From assembly GCF_029439465.1 (NCBI RefSeq), contig NZ_JAROAV010000010.1:186001-250000 (forward strand): DNA of 64,000 bases, given 5' to 3'. Under the pieces are notes generated by a model. That model was not told where the DNA came from. It saw only the letters and a list, made by a program, of their open reading frames with translations, and ran no database searches. Made by a program: the position numbers and the translations under genes. This DNA comes from Luteipulveratus flavus (GTDB taxonomy: Bacteria; Actinomycetota; Actinomycetes; Actinomycetales; Dermatophilaceae). This document shows positions 49,699-59,462 of this stretch, piece by piece (position 1 is the first letter of the stretch; the number at the start of each line of letters is the position of its first letter).

Positions 49699-51095
49699 AG
49701 GTTGATCATGTGGCCGGCGATGCCCTCGATGGCTTCCTTCACGGCCTCGCTCAGCGTGGGGTGGGCGAAGATGTTGCGGGCCACCTCGTCGGCGGTGAGG
49801 TCCCACTTCTGGGCCAGCGTCAGCACGGGCAGCAGCTCGGTGACCTCCGGGCCGATCAGGTGCCCGCCGATGATCTCGTTGTGGGCGGCGTCGGCGACGA
49901 TCTTCACGAACCCGACGCCCTCGCCCATGCCGCGGGCCTTGCCGTTGGCCGAGAACGGGAAGGAGGCGACCTTGACGTCGTACCCCTTCTCCTTGGCCTG
50001 CTCCTCGCTGTAGCCGAACGAGGCGATCTGCGGCTGGCAGAACGTGGCCCGCGGGATCATGTCGAAGTCGATCTCGACGGTCTCGGCGTCGCCGATGGTC
50101 TCGGCGGCGACGACACCCATGGCCTCGGCGGTGTGCGCCAGCATCAGCTTGCCGGTGCAGTCGCCGATCGCGTAGACGCCCTCGACGTTGGTGCGGCCGC
50201 GCTCGTCGACCGCGATCGCCTTGCGCTCGGTGAGCTGGACCCCGGTGCCCTCGATGCCGTACCCCTCGATGCGCGGCGCGAAGCCGAACGCGGCGAGGAA
50301 GCGGTCGGCCTCGAGCACCTGCTCGTCGCCGCCGGCGGCCGGAGCCACCGTGACGCGGACGCCGGAGCCGGTGTCCTCGACGCCCTTGACGGCGGTCGAC
50401 AGCAGCACCTTGACGCCGAGCTTCTTGTACTGGCGCAGCAGCTCCTTGGACACGTCGGCGTCCTCGGTGGGCACCATGCGGTCCAGGAACTCCACGATGG
50501 TGACCTCGACGCCGAAGGACTTCATCACATACGCGAACTCGACGCCGATCGCGCCGCTGCCGCCGATGACGACCGACTTCGGGAGGTTGCCGTCGAGGAT
50601 CTGCTCCTCGTACGTCACGACGTTCTCGGAGAGGGTGACGCCCGGCACCAGGCGCACGGTCGCGCCGGTGGCGATGATGACGTTGTCCGCGGTCACCGTC
50701 TGGTGCTCACCGGCGTTCAGCTCGACGTCGATCGTGTGCGCGTCGGTGAACATCCCCCACCCGTCGATCTCGGTGATCTTGTTCTTCTTCATCAGGTAGT
50801 GCACGCCCTTGGCGCTGGCGTCCGCGACGCCGCGGCTGCGCTGGTGGGTGGCGCCGAAGTCCATGGTCGCCTCGCCGCTGATCCCGAACTTCTTCTTCTC
50901 GTTCGTGATGATGTGCGCCAGCTCGGCGTTGCGCAGCAGCGACTTGGAGGGGATGCACCCGACGTTGAGGCAGACACCGCCCCAGTACTTCTTCTCGATG
51001 ACCGCAACGGTCTTACCGAGCTGCGCCGCGCGGATCGCCGCGACATAACCACCCGGACCGGCTCCCAGGACTACGACATCAAAGTGATCAGCCAC
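49695..51095 (-). CDS. lpdA: Dihydrolipoamide dehydrogenase (E3)
   Basis: This 466-residue flavoenzyme reoxidises dihydrolipoyl groups of pyruvate and 2-oxoglutarate dehydrogenase complexes. Motifs are FAD-binding [17 protein letters not shown], redox-active disulfide [19 protein letters not shown]-binding [13 protein letters not shown], central VYAIGDCTG and C-terminal [12 protein letters not shown] with the catalytic His. GTG 51093-51095 is the natural start ([13 protein letters not shown]). It should work with the aceE product at 9.8-12.6 kb. It stands alone and its stop codon interlocks with that of the convergent gene. Confidence 0.96.
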   Translation of the reverse strand: MADHFDVVVLGAGPGGYVAAIRAAQLGKTVAVIEKKYWGGVCLNVGCIPSKSLLRNAELAHIITNEKKKFGISGEATMDFGATHQRSRGVADASAKGVHYLMKKNKITEIDGWGMFTDAHTIDVELNAGEHQTVTADNVIIATGATVRLVPGVTLSENVVTYEEQILDGNLPKSVVIGGSGAIGVEFAYVMKSFGVEVTIVEFLDRMVPTEDADVSKELLRQYKKLGVKVLLSTAVKGVEDTGSGVRVTVAPAAGGDEQVLEADRFLAAFGFAPRIEGYGIEGTGVQLTERKAIAVDERGRTNVEGVYAIGDCTGKLMLAHTAEAMGVVAAETIGDAETVEIDFDMIPRATFCQPQIASFGYSEEQAKEKGYDVKVASFPFSANGKARGMGEGVGFVKIVADAAHNEIIGGHLIGPEVTELLPVLTLAQKWDLTADEVARNIFAHPTLSEAVKEAIEGIAGHMINL

Positions 51096-51168
51096 GCGCC
51101 AGAGCCTATCTCCGCCCTCCTGGCCGCCCGACGCCGCGGTCGAGCGAGCGGACGCCCTGTGGGGTGGC

Positions 51169-52149
51169 TCACGAACGCGTGATGACTGGTTCGGTCGCGA
51201 GCAGCGCGGTCGCCAGCTCGCTGTCGGTGACGAGGCTGTCGACCAGGCCACCGCCGACGGCGGCGCGCACCACGCCGGCGCGGCTCGGGCCGGTGACGAG
51301 CCCGATGACGTGCGGGACGGCGCGCAGCTGGTCGACCGAGACGGTGATGAGGCGCTGCGCCAGCTCGCTGTCCACGGCGTTGCCCTCAGCGTCGATGAAC
51401 GCGCCGGAGATCTCCCCGACGGTGCCGGCGGCGGTGAGCGCCGCGGCCGTGGGGGCGTCGACGAGGTCGATGATGGTCGACTCACCGGGCAGCCACGCGC
51501 CGATGCCGACCACCGCGACCGTCACGTCGTCGATGTGCGCGAACGTCCCGGCCACACTCGGCTGACGCTGCATCATCCGGGCGCTCTCGATGTCGGCGGC
51601 CACGAGCGGGGCGTAGAAGTGGTGGGCCGGCCCGCCGCTCAGGCGCGCGGCCTCGCGCACCACGTCCACCGGGGTGGCCGCCACGTCGGTGACGGTCAGG
51701 GCCCCGCTCAGCTGGACCACCGGCACCCGCGGCAGCGTCTCGAGGGCGGTCACCATCGCCGAGACGGTGCGCGACCACGGCAGCCCGAGCACGTCGCCCT
51801 CGCCGAGGACCTGGTGGAGCAGGACGGCCGCCGTACGCCCGATCTCCTCGCGCAGGTGGACGGCGGCCTGCGCGTCGTCGGAGAACAGCGGGACGTCGAC
51901 GACCGCGGCGTGCCGCAGGCCGAGGTGCTCGATGAGCTGCTCGGACAGCGCGGTGTCGACGGCGGCCTGGGGAGCGATCTCGATCCGGACGACGCCCCGG
52001 TCGCGAGCCTCGGTCAGCAGCCTGGCCACCTTGAACCGGCTCAGCCCGAGCTCCTGCGCGATCTGCACCTTCGAGGCGTCCTGCAGGTAGTAGCGGCGCG
52101 CGACCGTCGCGAGCAGCCGCCGGTCGTCGGCGGAGTCGACCGGGCCCAT
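51169..52149 (-). CDS. SorC/DeoR-type sugar-binding transcriptional regulator
   Basis: This 326-residue protein has an N-terminal helix-turn-helix (about residues 20-50, [29 protein letters not shown]). A sugar-phosphate-binding NagB-like domain follows, with [22 protein letters not shown] and GLVTGPSRA. It should respond to a phosphorylated polyol or ketose. It is divergent from the polyol transport and catabolic operon, and a perfect palindrome lies between them. ATG 52147-52149 is chosen because AGGCGG lies upstream; longer in-frame starts lack support. Confidence 0.92.
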   Translation of the reverse strand: MGPVDSADDRRLLATVARRYYLQDASKVQIAQELGLSRFKVARLLTEARDRGVVRIEIAPQAAVDTALSEQLIEHLGLRHAAVVDVPLFSDDAQAAVHLREEIGRTAAVLLHQVLGEGDVLGLPWSRTVSAMVTALETLPRVPVVQLSGALTVTDVAATPVDVVREAARLSGGPAHHFYAPLVAADIESARMMQRQPSVAGTFAHIDDVTVAVVGIGAWLPGESTIIDLVDAPTAAALTAAGTVGEISGAFIDAEGNAVDSELAQRLITVSVDQLRAVPHVIGLVTGPSRAGVVRAAVGGGLVDSLVTDSELATALLATEPVITRS

Positions 52150-52232
52150 GCGACCGCCTCTGCCTTCGGGCGCCGCGTTTCCGTGCACGCGGCGATGTGA
52201 TCTGGAACACTACACTCAAACGTGCACGCACA

Positions 52233-52246
52233 TGCTCATATGAGCA
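52233..52246. promoter_or_regulatory. Palindromic operator TGCTCATATGAGCA of the polyol locus
   Basis: This perfect 14-bp palindrome is in the 136-base gap between the sorC-type regulator and the binding-protein gene, 39 bases before ATG 52286. SorC-family proteins bind similar A/T-centred palindromes. A second small palindrome, CGTGCACG (52221-52228), lies next to it. Placement near the start of the operon fits repression relieved by inducer. Confidence 0.65.
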
Positions 52247-52285
52247 GAACCGGTGATGGCGCGGACGCAGCGGCAAGGAGGCCAG

Positions 52286-53644
52286 ATGCGACGGCGGAGG
52301 AAGTTGTTGGCGACAGGCGCGGCGGTCGCGATGGCGACGAGCGTGGCGTCGTGCGCGGGGTGGGGCGGTGGTGTCGGCGGCGGTGGCGGCGACACCGTCA
52401 ACGTCCTGATGGTGAACAACCCGCAGATGATCGACCTGCAGAAGCTCGCGCCGCAGTTCACCCGCGAGACCGGGATCAAGGTCAACTTCACGGTGCTGCC
52501 GGAGAACGACCTGCGCGACAAGGCCAGCCAGGAGTTCTCCAGCCAGGCCGGCCAGTACGACGTCGCGACCCTGAGCAACTTCGAGATCCCGATCTACGCC
52601 AAGAGCGGCTGGGTCGCGCCGATGGACGACTACATCAAGGCCGACCCGGAGTTCGACCAGGCCGACATCCTCAAGCCGATGGCCACGGCGCTCACGGCGG
52701 AGGGCAAGGTCTACGGGCAGCCGTTCTACGGCGAGTCCTCCTTCCTGATGTACCGCAAGGACGTGCTCGCCTCCAAGGGCATCACCATGCCGGCGAAGCC
52801 GACCTGGAAGCAGGTCGCCGACATCGCGGCCAAGGTCGACGGCGCCCGGCCGGGCATGGCCGGCATCTGCCTGCGCGGCCAGCCCGGCTGGGGCCAGCTG
52901 TTCGCCCCCCTCACCACCGTGGTCAACACCTACGGCGGGACGTGGTTCGACCAGGACTGGACGCCGAAGGTCGACTCACCCGAGTTCACCCAGGCCACCC
53001 AGTTCTACGTCGACCTGGTGCGCAAGCACGGTGAGAAGGGCGCACCGCAGGCCGGGTTCACCGAGTGCCTCAACAACCTCACCCAGGGCAGCGTCGCCAT
53101 GTGGTACGACGCGACGTCCGCCGCCGGCTCGCTGGAGATGGCGGGCTCGCCGGTCAAGGGGAAGATCGGGTACGCACCGGCACCCGTCGTGAAGACCAAG
53201 AGCGCCGGCTGGCTCTACACCTGGGCATGGGCGATCGAGAAGGCCAGCAGCCACCAGGACAACGCCTGGAAGTTCATCGCCTGGGCCAGCAGCAAGAAGT
53301 ACGAGAACCTCGTCGGCCAGCGGGTCGGCTGGTCGTCGGTCCCGGCGGGCAAGCGGGCGTCGACCTACACGAACCCGCAGTACCTCGCCTCGGCGGGCCC
53401 GTTCGCGGCCCAGACGAAGCAGGCCATCGAGTCGGTGAACCCGAACAACCCCGGCCTGCAGCCACGTCCGGCGCCGGGCATCCAGTTCGTCGACATCCCG
53501 GAGTTCCCCGACCTGGGCACCCAGGTCAGTCAGGAGGTCAGCTCGGCCATCGCCGGCAAGACCACCGTCCGCAGCGCCCTGAACCTCGGGCAGCAGCTCG
53601 CGGACGACGTCGCGACCCAGTACCGGAAGCGGGAGGGCAAGTGA
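52286..53644 (+). CDS. ABC transporter sugar/polyol-binding lipoprotein
   Basis: The N-terminus of this 452-residue solute-binding protein, MRRRRKLLATGAAVAMATSVASC, has a lipobox with Cys23 as lipid-modified residue. A Gly-rich linker follows. The mature part is a family 1 (MalE-like) binding protein with VLMVNNPQMIDLQKLAPQF and GTWFDQDW segments. AAGGAGG (52274-52280) supports ATG 52286. It is the first gene of the polyol operon and likely captures mannitol, arabitol or sorbitol outside the membrane. Confidence 0.93.
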   Translation: MRRRRKLLATGAAVAMATSVASCAGWGGGVGGGGGDTVNVLMVNNPQMIDLQKLAPQFTRETGIKVNFTVLPENDLRDKASQEFSSQAGQYDVATLSNFEIPIYAKSGWVAPMDDYIKADPEFDQADILKPMATALTAEGKVYGQPFYGESSFLMYRKDVLASKGITMPAKPTWKQVADIAAKVDGARPGMAGICLRGQPGWGQLFAPLTTVVNTYGGTWFDQDWTPKVDSPEFTQATQFYVDLVRKHGEKGAPQAGFTECLNNLTQGSVAMWYDATSAAGSLEMAGSPVKGKIGYAPAPVVKTKSAGWLYTWAWAIEKASSHQDNAWKFIAWASSKKYENLVGQRVGWSSVPAGKRASTYTNPQYLASAGPFAAQTKQAIESVNPNNPGLQPRPAPGIQFVDIPEFPDLGTQVSQEVSSAIAGKTTVRSALNLGQQLADDVATQYRKREGK

Positions 53645-54555
53645 GCACCGTTGCCGCACGAGGAGACTCGGCTCTCGGCCGGGCGGGGGCGTGGGCACGC
53701 CGTGCTCCGCTCCTGCCGGCACTGATCTTCATGATCATCGTGACCCAGCTGCCGTTCCTGGTCACGCTGGTCGTGTCGTTCATGAACTGGAACGCCTACT
53801 ACCCGAACGACCGCGGGTTCGCCGGCCTGGACAACTTCCAGAGCGTCCTCACCGACGTCAACGCCCGCAAGGCGATCCTCGTGACGGTGCTGCTGACCGT
53901 CGGCGTCGTCCTCATTTCCCTGATCCTGGGGCTGATCGTCGCGCTGCTGCTGGACCGCAAGTTCCGCGGCCGGAGCATCGCCCGCACGCTGATGATCACC
54001 CCGTTCCTGGTCGTGCCGGTCGCGGCGGCGCTGCTGTGGAAGCACGCGCTCTACAACCCGGAGTACGGACTGCTCAACGGGCTGCTGCGCGGCATCTTCG
54101 GTGACAGCGCGCCGCAGAAGGACTGGATCACCGACAACCCGCTGATCTCGATCGTCGTCGCGCTGGTGTGGCAGTGGACGCCGTTCATGATGCTGATCCT
54201 GCTCGCGGGTCTGCAGAGCCGTCCGATGGACGTCGTCGAGGCCGCGCGCATCGACGGCGCGTCGTCGTGGCAGATCTTCCGCAACATGACCCTGCCCCAC
54301 CTGCGGCCGTACATCGAGCTGTCCGGACTGCTCGGGGCGATCTACGTGGTCCAGAACTTCGACGCGGTCTTCACCATCACCTCCGGCGGTCTCGGCACCG
54401 CCAACCTGCCGTACTTCATCTACCAGACCTTCTACACCGCCCATGACTACGGACGCGCGTCCGCCGCCGGTGTGGTCGTGGTGATCGGGACGATCATCAT
54501 CGCGACCTTCGCGCTGCGCACGGTGCTGAGCCTGTTCCAGGAGGAGTCACGATGA
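53641..54555 (+). CDS. ABC transporter permease (MalF-like)
   Basis: This 304-residue membrane protein has six predicted helices and the inner-membrane component loop EAARIDGASSWQIFRNMTLPHLRP, which contacts the ATPase. GTG 53641 overlaps the binding-protein stop (GTGA). Together with the next gene it forms the heterodimeric channel for the polyol. No ATP-binding subunit is encoded in the operon, so it probably uses a shared MsiK-type ATPase. Confidence 0.94.
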   Translation: MSTVAARGDSALGRAGAWARRAPLLPALIFMIIVTQLPFLVTLVVSFMNWNAYYPNDRGFAGLDNFQSVLTDVNARKAILVTVLLTVGVVLISLILGLIVALLLDRKFRGRSIARTLMITPFLVVPVAAALLWKHALYNPEYGLLNGLLRGIFGDSAPQKDWITDNPLISIVVALVWQWTPFMMLILLAGLQSRPMDVVEAARIDGASSWQIFRNMTLPHLRPYIELSGLLGAIYVVQNFDAVFTITSGGLGTANLPYFIYQTFYTAHDYGRASAAGVVVVIGTIIIATFALRTVLSLFQEESR

Positions 54556-55418
54556 CCACCACCCTCGCTCGTCCCGCGGCCACCGACCTGGAGATCCGCC
54601 ACGCGAAGCAGCCCCGGTCCGGGGTGCTGCTCACCGGCGCGGCCTGGATCATCGCGGTGCTGTTCGTCCTGCCCGTGCTGTGGATGATCCTCACCTCGTT
54701 CCACACCGAGCAGGACGCGGCCGCGAACCCGCCGAAGCTCGCGGCACCGCTCAGCCTGGAGGGGTACCGCTCCTTCTTCGACTCCGGGCCGTGGCCGCCG
54801 CTGGCGAACTCGCTCACCGCGAGCGTCGTCTCGACGCTGCTCGTCCTGCTGCTGGCGCTCCCGGCCGCGTACGCGCTGTCGATCAAGCCGGTCAAGAAGT
54901 GGAGCGACGTGATGTTCTTCTTCCTGTCCACCAAGTTCCTGCCGGTGGTGGCGGGCCTGCTGCCGGTCTACCTGTTCGCGCAGAAGGTGAACCTGCTGGA
55001 CAACATCTGGCTGCTGATCATCCTCTACACCTCGATGAACCTGCCGATCGCGGTGTGGATGCTGCGGTCGTTCCTCTCGGAGGTGCCCACCGAGATGCTG
55101 GAGGCCGCGCAGGTCGACGGGGCGGGACTCGTGCGCACCCTGCGCGAGATCGTCGCCCCGGTCGTCGCACCGGGCATCGCCGCCGCGGCGCTCATCTGCT
55201 TCATCTTCTCCTGGAACGAGCTGCTGTTCGCCCGGGTGCTGACGGGCACGCGCGCGGAGACCGCACCGGTCTTCCTCACCGGCTTCGTGACCAGCCAGGG
55301 ACTCTTCCTGGCCAAGGTCTGCGCGGCGTCGCTGGTGGTGTCGCTTCCGGTGCTCGCGGCCGGGTTCGCGGCTCAGGACAAGCTGGTCCAGGGGCTGTCG
55401 ATGGGTGCGGTGCGATGA
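54552..55418 (+). CDS. ABC transporter permease (MalG-like)
   Basis: This 288-residue membrane protein has about six helices and the ATPase-contact loop EAAQVDGAGLVRTLREIVAPVVAPGIAA. The ATG overlaps the stop of the first permease (ATGA). It is the second half of the channel. The downstream dehydrogenase overlaps its own stop (ATGA), so uptake and the first catabolic step are made from one coupled message. Confidence 0.94.
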   Translation: MTTTLARPAATDLEIRHAKQPRSGVLLTGAAWIIAVLFVLPVLWMILTSFHTEQDAAANPPKLAAPLSLEGYRSFFDSGPWPPLANSLTASVVSTLLVLLLALPAAYALSIKPVKKWSDVMFFFLSTKFLPVVAGLLPVYLFAQKVNLLDNIWLLIILYTSMNLPIAVWMLRSFLSEVPTEMLEAAQVDGAGLVRTLREIVAPVVAPGIAAAALICFIFSWNELLFARVLTGTRAETAPVFLTGFVTSQGLFLAKVCAASLVVSLPVLAAGFAAQDKLVQGLSMGAVR

Positions 55419-56914
55419 GCCCGGCGCCGGTCGCGCTCTCCCAGGCCACGGTCGGCGACCTCGATCCCGCGGTCGCGACGCCGTCGTACGACCGCTCGGC
55501 CGTCACGCCCGGCGTCGTCCACCTGGGCGTCGGGGGCTTCCACCGGGCCCACCAGGCGATGTACCTCGACGCCCTCATGAACCAGGGCGAGGCGCTGGAC
55601 TGGGGCATCGTCGGCGTGGGCGTCCTCGCGCACGACAAGCGCATCGTCGAGACGCTGAACGCCCAGGACGGCCTCTACACCCTGGTGCTCAAGCACCCGG
55701 ACGGCCGGCGCGAGCCGCGCGTCATCGGCTCGATCGTCGGGATGCTGCTCGCTCCGGACGATCCGGAGGCGGTCCTCGCGCGGATGACCGACCCGCAGAC
55801 GCGGATCGTGTCGCTGACGATCACCGAGGGCAGCTACCTGATCAACCAGTCGACGGGGGAGTTCGACGCCGAGCACCCGTCCATCCAGGGCGACCTGGCG
55901 CAAGGGGCGGTCCCGTCCACCGCCTTCGGCTACGTGGTCGAGGCGCTGCGCCGGCGCAAGGACGCGGGCACACCGCCGTTCACCGTCATGTCCTGCGACA
56001 ACCTGCCCGGCAACGGCGACGTCGCCCGCAAGACGATGATCGCGTTCGCGCGGCTGAAGGACCCCGGGCTCGCGGACTGGATGACCGCGCACGTCGCGTT
56101 CCCGAACGCCATGGTCGACCGCATCACGCCGGTGACCGCGGACGCCGACAAGGAGGCGCTCGCGCAGGAGTTCGGCGTGCAGGACGGCTGGCCGGTGGTG
56201 TGCGAGCCGTACACCCAGTGGGTGCTGCAGGACGAGTTCCCGCTGGGGCGGCCGCCGTTGGAGGACGTCGGCGTCCAGGTCGTCGACGACGTCGTGCCGT
56301 ACGAGCTGATGAAGCTGCGGCTGCTCAACGCCAGCCACCAGTCGCTGTGCTACCTCGGCTACCTGTCCGGGTACCGGTACGCGCACGAGGTCTGCCAGGA
56401 CCCGCTGTTCGTGGAGTTCCTGCTCGGCTACATGAACGAGGAGGGGCGCCCGACGCTTCCGGAGGTCCCCGGCGTCGACCTCGACGCGTACTGCCACACC
56501 CTGATCGAGCGGTTCGCGAACCCGCAGGTACGCGACACGCTGGCCCGGCTGTGCGCGGAGAGCTCGGACCGCATCCCCAAGTGGCTGGTGCCGGTGATCC
56601 GCGACAACCTTGCCTCGGGCGGGCAGGTCGGGCGCTCGGCCCTGGTGGTCGCCGCCTGGGCGAGGTACGCCGAGGGTGTGGACGAGCAGGGCGAGCCCAT
56701 CGAGGTCGTCGACCACCGCAAGGAGGCGGTCATGGCCGCAGCCGCCGCGCAGCAGGAGGACCCGCTGGCGTTCCTGCGCGACCCGACCCTGTTCGGCGAC
56801 CTGGCCGAGCAGGAGCGGTTCACGGCGCCGTACCTCGCCTCGCTCGAGGCGTTGCACCACAGCGGTGCGCGCGCGACGACCCAGGCCACGGTCGACGCGC
56901 TCCGCGGCGCGTGA
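55415..56914 (+). CDS. Mannitol/polyol 2-dehydrogenase (long-chain)
   Basis: This 499-residue enzyme of the long-chain mannitol dehydrogenase family has an NAD-binding HLGVGGFHRAHQA near the N-terminus, MSCDNLPGNG and the catalytic set Lys300-Asn305-His308 in ELMKLRLLNASHQSLCYLGY. It oxidises D-mannitol to D-fructose or D-arabitol to D-xylulose. The following xylulokinase gene favours an arabitol-type route, but mannitol use is equally possible for this family. It is coupled to the permease by ATGA overlap. Confidence 0.93.
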   Translation: MSPAPVALSQATVGDLDPAVATPSYDRSAVTPGVVHLGVGGFHRAHQAMYLDALMNQGEALDWGIVGVGVLAHDKRIVETLNAQDGLYTLVLKHPDGRREPRVIGSIVGMLLAPDDPEAVLARMTDPQTRIVSLTITEGSYLINQSTGEFDAEHPSIQGDLAQGAVPSTAFGYVVEALRRRKDAGTPPFTVMSCDNLPGNGDVARKTMIAFARLKDPGLADWMTAHVAFPNAMVDRITPVTADADKEALAQEFGVQDGWPVVCEPYTQWVLQDEFPLGRPPLEDVGVQVVDDVVPYELMKLRLLNASHQSLCYLGYLSGYRYAHEVCQDPLFVEFLLGYMNEEGRPTLPEVPGVDLDAYCHTLIERFANPQVRDTLARLCAESSDRIPKWLVPVIRDNLASGGQVGRSALVVAAWARYAEGVDEQGEPIEVVDHRKEAVMAAAAAQQEDPLAFLRDPTLFGDLAEQERFTAPYLASLEALHHSGARATTQATVDALRGA

Positions 56915-56971
56915 CGGTGCCGACGGCGTACGTCCCGGCACGCTGAGCGGTTCTGGACCAGGATGGGAGTC

Positions 56972-58399
56972 ATGGGACAGCGACGTCTGGTGGCCGGGGT
57001 CGACTCGTCGACCCAGTCGTGCAAGGTCGTGGTGTGCGACGCGGACTCCGGTGCGGTGGTACGCATGGGTCGAGCCGCGCACCCCGACGGCACCGAGGTG
57101 AGTGCCGACCACTGGTGGACCGCCTACACCGAGGCGACGGCCGACGGCCTGCTCGACGACGTCGAGGCGATCGCGGTCGGCGGTCAGCAGCACGGCATGG
57201 TCACGCTCGACGAGGACGACGCACTCGTACGAGATGCGCTGCTGTGGAACGACACCCGCTCAGCCGACGCGGCGCGCGACCTGGTGTCCGAGCTCGGTGG
57301 CGCGCAGGCCTGGGTCGACGCGGTGGACTGCGTGCCGGTCGCGAGCTTCACCGTCACCAAGCTGCGCTGGCTGGCCGAGCACGAGGCCGCCAACGCCCGG
57401 CGCACGCACACCGTGGTGCTGCCCCACGACTGGCTGACCGGTCGGATCCTGCAGCAGGCGGGCGGGTTCGGCGGCTGGACGACCGACCGCGGCGACGCCT
57501 CGGGTACCTGCTACTGGTCGGCGCTGACCGACGACTACCGGCTGGACCTGATGGAGCGCGCGCTCGGCCGCGCGGTCGAGGTGCCGCGCGTCCTCGGACC
57601 CGCGGAGCGTGCGGGAGTCACCGACTCCGGGATGGTGGTCGGTCCGGGGACGGGCGACAACATGGGCGCCGCTCTCGGGCTGGGCCTGCGGCCCGGCGAC
57701 GTGGTGGTCTCGCTCGGCACCAGCGGCGCGGTGTTCGCCGAGCACGACGCAGCGGTCGGCGATGCCGACGGGTACGTCGCGGGGTTCGCGAGCGCAACCG
57801 GCGGGCACCTGCCGCTGGCGTGCACCCTCAACGCCGCGCGCGTGCTGACGGCGGGTGCGCACCTGCTGGGCACGGACCTGGCCGGTCTCGACCGGTTGGC
57901 GCTGGCGGCCGAGCCGGGCGCCGACGGGCTCAGCCTGCTGCCGTACCTGGACGGCGAGCGCACGCCCAACCTGCCGGACGCCACCGGCACCCTGGGCGGA
58001 CTGACCCGGGCGAACGCCACGCCGGAGAACCTCGCCCGCGCGTGCGTCGAGGGCATGCTGTGCAACTTGGCGAACAGCGTGGATGCGCTGCGGGAGAAGG
58101 GAACTCACGTCGAGCGCGTGCTCATGATCGGCGGTGCGTCGCAGTCGGCGGCGGTGCGTGAGGTCGCGCCCCGCGTGCTCGGTGCGCCGGTGGTGGTGCC
58201 GACCCCGGGGGAGTACGTCGGAGTCGGGGCCGCTCGACAGGCGGCCTGGGTCCTCACCGGCGGCGAGGAGCCGCCGCGCTGGGACGTCTCACTCGAGACC
58301 GAGCTCGAGCCGCCGAGCGGACGCGTGGACCTGGAGCAGGACGAGCACGTGCGGTCCCAGTACGCCGACCTGCAGCGCGGCCTGTACGGCAAGCGCTGA
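56972..58399 (+). CDS. xylB: Xylulokinase-type FGGY kinase
   Basis: This 475-residue carbohydrate kinase opens with LVAGVDSSTQSCKVVV, then AVGGQQHGMVTLDE, LLWNDTRSADAARDL, the GWTTDRGDASGTCYW substrate region, GDVVVSLGTSGAVF and the late IGGASQSAAVREVAPRVLG. It should phosphorylate D-xylulose. ATG 56972 is preferred over ATG 56963 because CAGGAT (56959-56964) ends exactly seven bases before it, like other leaderless starts here. The 57-base gap after the dehydrogenase allows a separate promoter. Confidence 0.9.
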   Translation: MGQRRLVAGVDSSTQSCKVVVCDADSGAVVRMGRAAHPDGTEVSADHWWTAYTEATADGLLDDVEAIAVGGQQHGMVTLDEDDALVRDALLWNDTRSADAARDLVSELGGAQAWVDAVDCVPVASFTVTKLRWLAEHEAANARRTHTVVLPHDWLTGRILQQAGGFGGWTTDRGDASGTCYWSALTDDYRLDLMERALGRAVEVPRVLGPAERAGVTDSGMVVGPGTGDNMGAALGLGLRPGDVVVSLGTSGAVFAEHDAAVGDADGYVAGFASATGGHLPLACTLNAARVLTAGAHLLGTDLAGLDRLALAAEPGADGLSLLPYLDGERTPNLPDATGTLGGLTRANATPENLARACVEGMLCNLANSVDALREKGTHVERVLMIGGASQSAAVREVAPRVLGAPVVVPTPGEYVGVGAARQAAWVLTGGEEPPRWDVSLETELEPPSGRVDLEQDEHVRSQYADLQRGLYGKR

Positions 58400-58430
58400 C
58401 GGGAGTCCCGCACGAGGTGTCGGGGCAGCC

Positions 58431-58766
58431 CTACGCGTCGTGCGGGGGCTCCAGCGGGTGGACCGCGACCACGGCATCGGTGTTCAACGGACCGTGGATG
58501 TGCGGGAACAGCTCGCCGCCGGCCTCCGCGGCCGGCTCCCGGACCAGGGGAGCGGTCAGCCGGTCCGTGTCGATCTCCAGCAGCAGGAGCGGGCCTTCGA
58601 CGTCGGCGTAGAAACGGGAGCGCACCGTCTGCCACTGGGTGTCCTCGGAGGCGTGGATGAAGCCCTCCTGGGCGAGCGTGCGCCCGCGCGTGGAGATCTC
58701 GTACGCGCCGGCGGCTCGGGCGGCGTCCCAGTCCTGCGGCTCGGCCAGGTGGTAGATACGCGACAT
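58431..58766 (-). CDS. DUF952 family protein
   Basis: This 111-residue protein has IYHLAEPQDWDAARAAGAY at the N-terminus, GFIHASEDTQW and FPHIHGPLNTDAVVAVHPL, which mark DUF952. Some family members resemble glutathione S-transferase-like or glyoxalase-related folds, but no function is established. The ATG is exactly seven bases after TAGGTT, so it is probably leaderless. The start codon also sits at the end of a 10-bp hairpin (58764-58773 with 58785-58794). It converges on xylB. Confidence 0.85.
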   Translation of the reverse strand: MSRIYHLAEPQDWDAARAAGAYEISTRGRTLAQEGFIHASEDTQWQTVRSRFYADVEGPLLLLEIDTDRLTAPLVREPAAEAGGELFPHIHGPLNTDAVVAVHPLEPPHDA

Positions 58767-58794
58767 GGCCCCGAACCTACGGTCCGGGGCCATG
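58764..58794 (-). terminator. Hairpin after the NAD(P)-binding gene, overlapping the DUF952 promoter and start
   Basis: A perfect 10-bp stem with an 11-base loop begins 15 bases past the stop of the NAD(P)-binding gene. It is placed as that gene's terminator. The -10 of the DUF952 gene (TAGGTT) lies inside the loop and its ATG inside one arm, so only transcripts arriving from upstream would contain the full hairpin. Confidence 0.5.
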
Positions 58795-58809
58795 TCGGTG
58801 GCAGGTGGG

Positions 58810-59457
58810 CTACGCCGTGAACGCCTGCGCGACCGGGGTGGAGCCCTGGTTGAACTCGTACACGTGCCGAGCCGACTCGGGCCGCTCGACCACGGCCGCG
58901 ATCGCCGCCGCGACATCGGCGCGTGAGACCTGGGAGGCGTCCTGGTCGGCTCCGACGCTGATCGCCCCGGTCGCCGGGTCGTCGGTCAGCCCGCTCGGAC
59001 GCAGGATCGTCCAGTCCAGGTCGGTCGACTCCAGGTGCGCGTCGGCCGCCGTCTTGGCGTCGGCGTACGCGTGGAACGAGCTGTCCTGCGGCACACCGTG
59101 ATCGGGGCCCGCGCCGAAGTAGGACACCATCACGTACCGGCGTGCGCCGATCTTCGCGGCGGCGTCCATCGTGCGGATCGCGGCGTCGCGGTCGACCGCG
59201 TACGTGCGCTCGGGGTCGCCGCCGCCCGCTCCGGCGGACCAGACGACGGTGTCGTACCCGTTCAGGAGGTCCTCGGTGCCGGCCTCGTCGAGCTGCTCGA
59301 CGTCGGCGACGACGGCGGTGGCACCGGTGGCCTCCACGTCCGAGGCGTGGTCGGGGTTGCGGACGATCGCGTCGACCGTGTGGCCGGCCTCGACCAGCAG
59401 GGGAGCGGTGAGCAGGGCGACCTTGCCGTGGCCGCCGATGAGGGCGATGCGTGCCAT
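58810..59457 (-). CDS. Atypical NAD(P)-binding SDR-family protein
   Basis: This 215-residue single Rossmann-domain protein has ARIALIGGHGKVALLTAPLLVEAGHTV as NAD(P)-binding loop and VVADVEQLDEAG, VVWSAGAGGGDPERTYAVDRDAAIRTMDAA, YVMVSYFGAG and LDWTILRPSGLTDDPATG downstream. It is an atypical short-chain dehydrogenase of the NmrA/SDR-a5 type. Substrate is unknown. ATG 59455-59457 is chosen because TACGGT ends seven bases upstream; the GTG at 59466 overlaps that hexamer. Confidence 0.9.
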   Translation of the reverse strand: MARIALIGGHGKVALLTAPLLVEAGHTVDAIVRNPDHASDVEATGATAVVADVEQLDEAGTEDLLNGYDTVVWSAGAGGGDPERTYAVDRDAAIRTMDAAAKIGARRYVMVSYFGAGPDHGVPQDSSFHAYADAKTAADAHLESTDLDWTILRPSGLTDDPATGAISVGADQDASQVSRADVAAAIAAVVERPESARHVYEFNQGSTPVAQAFTA

Positions 59458-59462
59458 GCCGC

